Assembly: GCF_028607085.1 (NCBI RefSeq)
Contig: NZ_CP117411.1
Location: 3,855,828-3,919,827 of the forward strand
Direction: 5' to 3'
DNA: 64,000 nt
From: Sphingomonas naphthae
GTDB taxonomy: Bacteria > Pseudomonadota > Alphaproteobacteria > Sphingomonadales > Sphingomonadaceae
Below, piece after piece: positions 62,282 through 64,000 of the stretch. Every line of letters starts with the position of its first letter. Position 1 is the first letter of the stretch. The position numbers and the translations under genes are program-made. The notes beneath the pieces are model-generated. The model was not told the DNA's origin. It worked only from the letters and a program-made list of their open reading frames with translations, and did no database searches.

Positions 62282-63139
62282 ATGATTACCGGCACCCGCT
62301 ACCGCATGTCCGCCGAGGTCAACCGCCAGGCCAATCTCGCCTCGCAGCTGGCCCGCGCCCAATCGGACATCTCGACCACCGTGCGGCTCCAGTCCGCGTC
62401 GGACGACGCGCTGTCGTCGGCGCGCGTGTCGGAAATCGCGCGGATGCAGGCGGGCGGGGCGGTCCACAAGACAAACCTGGAAAGCGCCGCGTCGCAGGCG
62501 TCGCAGGTGGATGGCACGCTCAAGACCGTCGCCAGCGCGATCGATCGCGCGCGCGAACTGATGCTCCAGGGCACGTCGGGCACGGTCAATGCCGACGATC
62601 GCAAGGCGCTCGTCACCGAATTGCGCGGCATCGTCGCCGATCTCAACGCCTATCGCACGCAGGTGGATTCGCGCGGCCAGGCCCTGTTCCCCGAGACCGA
62701 GGCGCTTCAGATCCCGATCGCGACCGACGTGCGCGTGGCGGCGACCAGCAGCCGCGCCAAGGTGTTCGAGAGCGTCGATACCGACAATGGCACGCTCGAT
62801 CTCGCCACGATCATCGGCAATGCTGCCGACGCGCTGGCGATGGACGTGGATGCCGATCGCGAGACGGCCGGCCAGTCGGCGCTGGCCGACATCAACGCCG
62901 CCGTCTCGCACGTCGCGGTGGTGCGCGCCGATCAGGGCGTGCGCGGCGCGCGGATCGATGCGGTGCGCGAACAGCTCACCAGCCTCGCGACGGCACAGAC
63001 CGAGGAACGCAGCTCGCTGGAGGATACCGACATCGGCGCGACGGTGGCCCGGGTGAGCGCGCTTCAGCTGTCGCTGGAGGCGGCGCAGGCGGTGTTCGCC
63101 AAGGTCAACAAGTCGACGCTGTTCGATATATTGGGGTGA
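62282..63139 (+). CDS. flgL: Flagellar hook-filament junction protein FlgL (HAP3)
   Basis: The product has 285 residues, flagellin-like. The N-terminal helix SQLARAQSDISTTVRLQSAS and the C-terminal ARVSALQLSLEAAQAVFAKV, then NKSTLFDIL, form the D0/D1 coiled pair. It sits between FlgK and the filament. It is the last gene of the flg run, and no terminator is visible in the 94 bases after it. Confidence 0.91.
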   Translation: MITGTRYRMSAEVNRQANLASQLARAQSDISTTVRLQSASDDALSSARVSEIARMQAGGAVHKTNLESAASQASQVDGTLKTVASAIDRARELMLQGTSGTVNADDRKALVTELRGIVADLNAYRTQVDSRGQALFPETEALQIPIATDVRVAATSSRAKVFESVDTDNGTLDLATIIGNAADALAMDVDADRETAGQSALADINAAVSHVAVVRADQGVRGARIDAVREQLTSLATAQTEERSSLEDTDIGATVARVSALQLSLEAAQAVFAKVNKSTLFDILG

Positions 63140-63233
63140 TGGTCTCCACCCTGCTTTCGCGCCGTGGTCCATCCTGTGTCGACCTAGCGGGTTCGCCAGT
63201 CTCCCAAACCGCTTCTGCCCTGGGAAGCCGCTC

Positions 63234-63575
63234 CTACGACCGCCCCATTACCCGCCCTTCGACCCGATAGGACAGGCCGGCGGTCAGCGCCTCGCGCGTG
63301 GTGTTGATCAGCTGGCGGCCCGTGAAATCGTCGGGCAGATGGACCACCGCCTGCGCGCGGCCGGCTTCGTCCGCCGCCGCCGGCACCACCGGCAGGGCGG
63401 GGTTGCGCGATCCCTGCAGGGCGACGAAGCGGCGCAGGCCATCGGCCGGGCCGCTCACGATCAGCCGCGCGTCGGACAGGCTGATCGAGGCGGCGACCGG
63501 CCGGCCGCTGAACGCCACCGCCGCGATCATCGCCGCCGCAATCCCGAACGATGCCCCCAAGGCCGTGCCGCGCAT
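63234..63575 (-). CDS. Small membrane-anchored protein of unknown function
   Basis: The product has 113 residues, with one N-terminal hydrophobic segment (ALGASFGIAAAMIAAVAFSG) and a soluble part rich in Ala and Arg (RLIVSGPADGLRRFVALQGS). No domain is recognised. GAGGG precedes the ATG. It is divergent from the acyl-CoA synthetase across 113 bases. Confidence 0.6.
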   Translation of the reverse strand: MRGTALGASFGIAAAMIAAVAFSGRPVAASISLSDARLIVSGPADGLRRFVALQGSRNPALPVVPAAADEAGRAQAVVHLPDDFTGRQLINTTREALTAGLSYRVEGRVMGRS

Positions 63576-63688
63576 GTCCGTGCCCTCTTCGACTCAGGGG
63601 CGTGATCCTGTCAGCGATTGCCATTCGGGGCAATCGAGTCGAGAGAGGTTCGGACGCCCGCCACGGGCCTGGAGAGGAGGAGCCACAT

Positions 63689-64000
63689 ATGGCCCGCACG
63701 CTCGAACATTTCCCCAACCTGGTCACCATGTTCTTCACGCGCGCCGCCGAGGGGGGCGACGCCCCCTTCCTGTGGACCAAGATCGACGGCCGCTGGACCC
63801 CGCGCAGCTGGGCCGACACCGCGCGCCAGATCGCGGCGCTCGCCACCGCGCTGAAGGAAAACGGGCTCCGGCGCGGTGACCGGGTGGTCCTCGTCTCCGA
63901 AAACCGCCCCGAATGGCTGATCGCCGATATCGCCATCATGGCGGCCGGCGGCGTCACGGTGCCGGCCTACATCACCAACACCCCGCGCGATCATGCCCAT
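63689..64000 (+). CDS. AMP-dependent acyl-CoA synthetase, N-terminal part
   Basis: The first 104 residues are present and the gene runs off the window. It begins MARTLEHFPNLVTMFFTRAA and contains LKENGLRRGDRVVLVSENRP followed by EWLIADIAIMAAGGVTVPAY, the usual start of long-chain fatty acyl-CoA ligases. The ATP-binding motif lies beyond the window. GGAGAGGAGG is eight bases upstream. Confidence 0.88.
   Translation, partial: MARTLEHFPNLVTMFFTRAAEGGDAPFLWTKIDGRWTPRSWADTARQIAALATALKENGLRRGDRVVLVSENRPEWLIADIAIMAAGGVTVPAYITNTPRDHAH

Overview
The window is a GC-rich stretch of chromosome with the codon bias, gene order and intergenic repeats of a sphingomonad (Alphaproteobacteria, Sphingomonadales). 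The reasons are the yqeY/dnaG/rpoD block, a large TonB-dependent receptor, several copies of short palindromic repeats common in sphingomonads, an exopolysaccharide locus, and a flagellar cluster with sigma-54-type promoters. The genus cannot be fixed from the sequence alone. No rRNA, tRNA, CRISPR array, transposase or integrase was seen. No gap between genes exceeds about 300 bases.

Layout. 0-6 kb is housekeeping: the tail of a yqeY-like gene, a GIY-YIG protein, dnaG, rpoD with a clean terminator, and trmFO. 6-21 kb is accessory metabolism: a TonB receptor, a short-chain dehydrogenase, a Rieske oxygenase with a divergent TetR regulator, an MFS transporter, a semialdehyde dehydrogenase, and a tight block of nitronate-monooxygenase-like enzyme, thiolase, enoyl-CoA hydratase and thiolase opposite a second TetR regulator. 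21-33.5 kb holds a TauD-type dioxygenase, a LuxR-type regulator and, divergent from it, a deazaflavin locus. That locus contains a fused FO synthase (fbiC), an F420-type luciferase-like oxidoreductase, a sulfotransferase, a TIM-barrel protein and a DUF1214 protein in one run. Next to them lie an MDR reductase, a 3-ketosteroid-dehydrogenase-like flavoprotein and an F420:NADP reductase. A cofactor maker, a cofactor user and a cofactor recycler in 10 kb of a sphingomonad genome is the most striking content of the window.

33.6-48 kb is a cell-surface polysaccharide region: acyltransferase, four glycosyltransferases, mannose-1-phosphate guanylyltransferase, two NUDIX hydrolases, a polymerase-like membrane protein, an unrecognised secreted protein of about 615 residues, and an SGNH hydrolase with a phage-fibre-like module. 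No priming transferase, flippase or export protein is in view, so the locus is either split or incomplete here.

48.8-63.1 kb is a flagellar cluster. fliA and flhA, then flgN-like, flgM, flgA and a compact motA/motB pair, are on the minus strand; flgBCDEFGHIJKL are on the plus strand with mostly overlapping or abutting genes. I read sigma-54 promoters upstream of flhA and flgB, a sigma-28 promoter upstream of flgM, and three 20-bp-spaced TTGCCGG boxes upstream of the flgB promoter. Together these outline a sigma-54 then FliA/FlgM hierarchy. The window ends inside an acyl-CoA synthetase gene.
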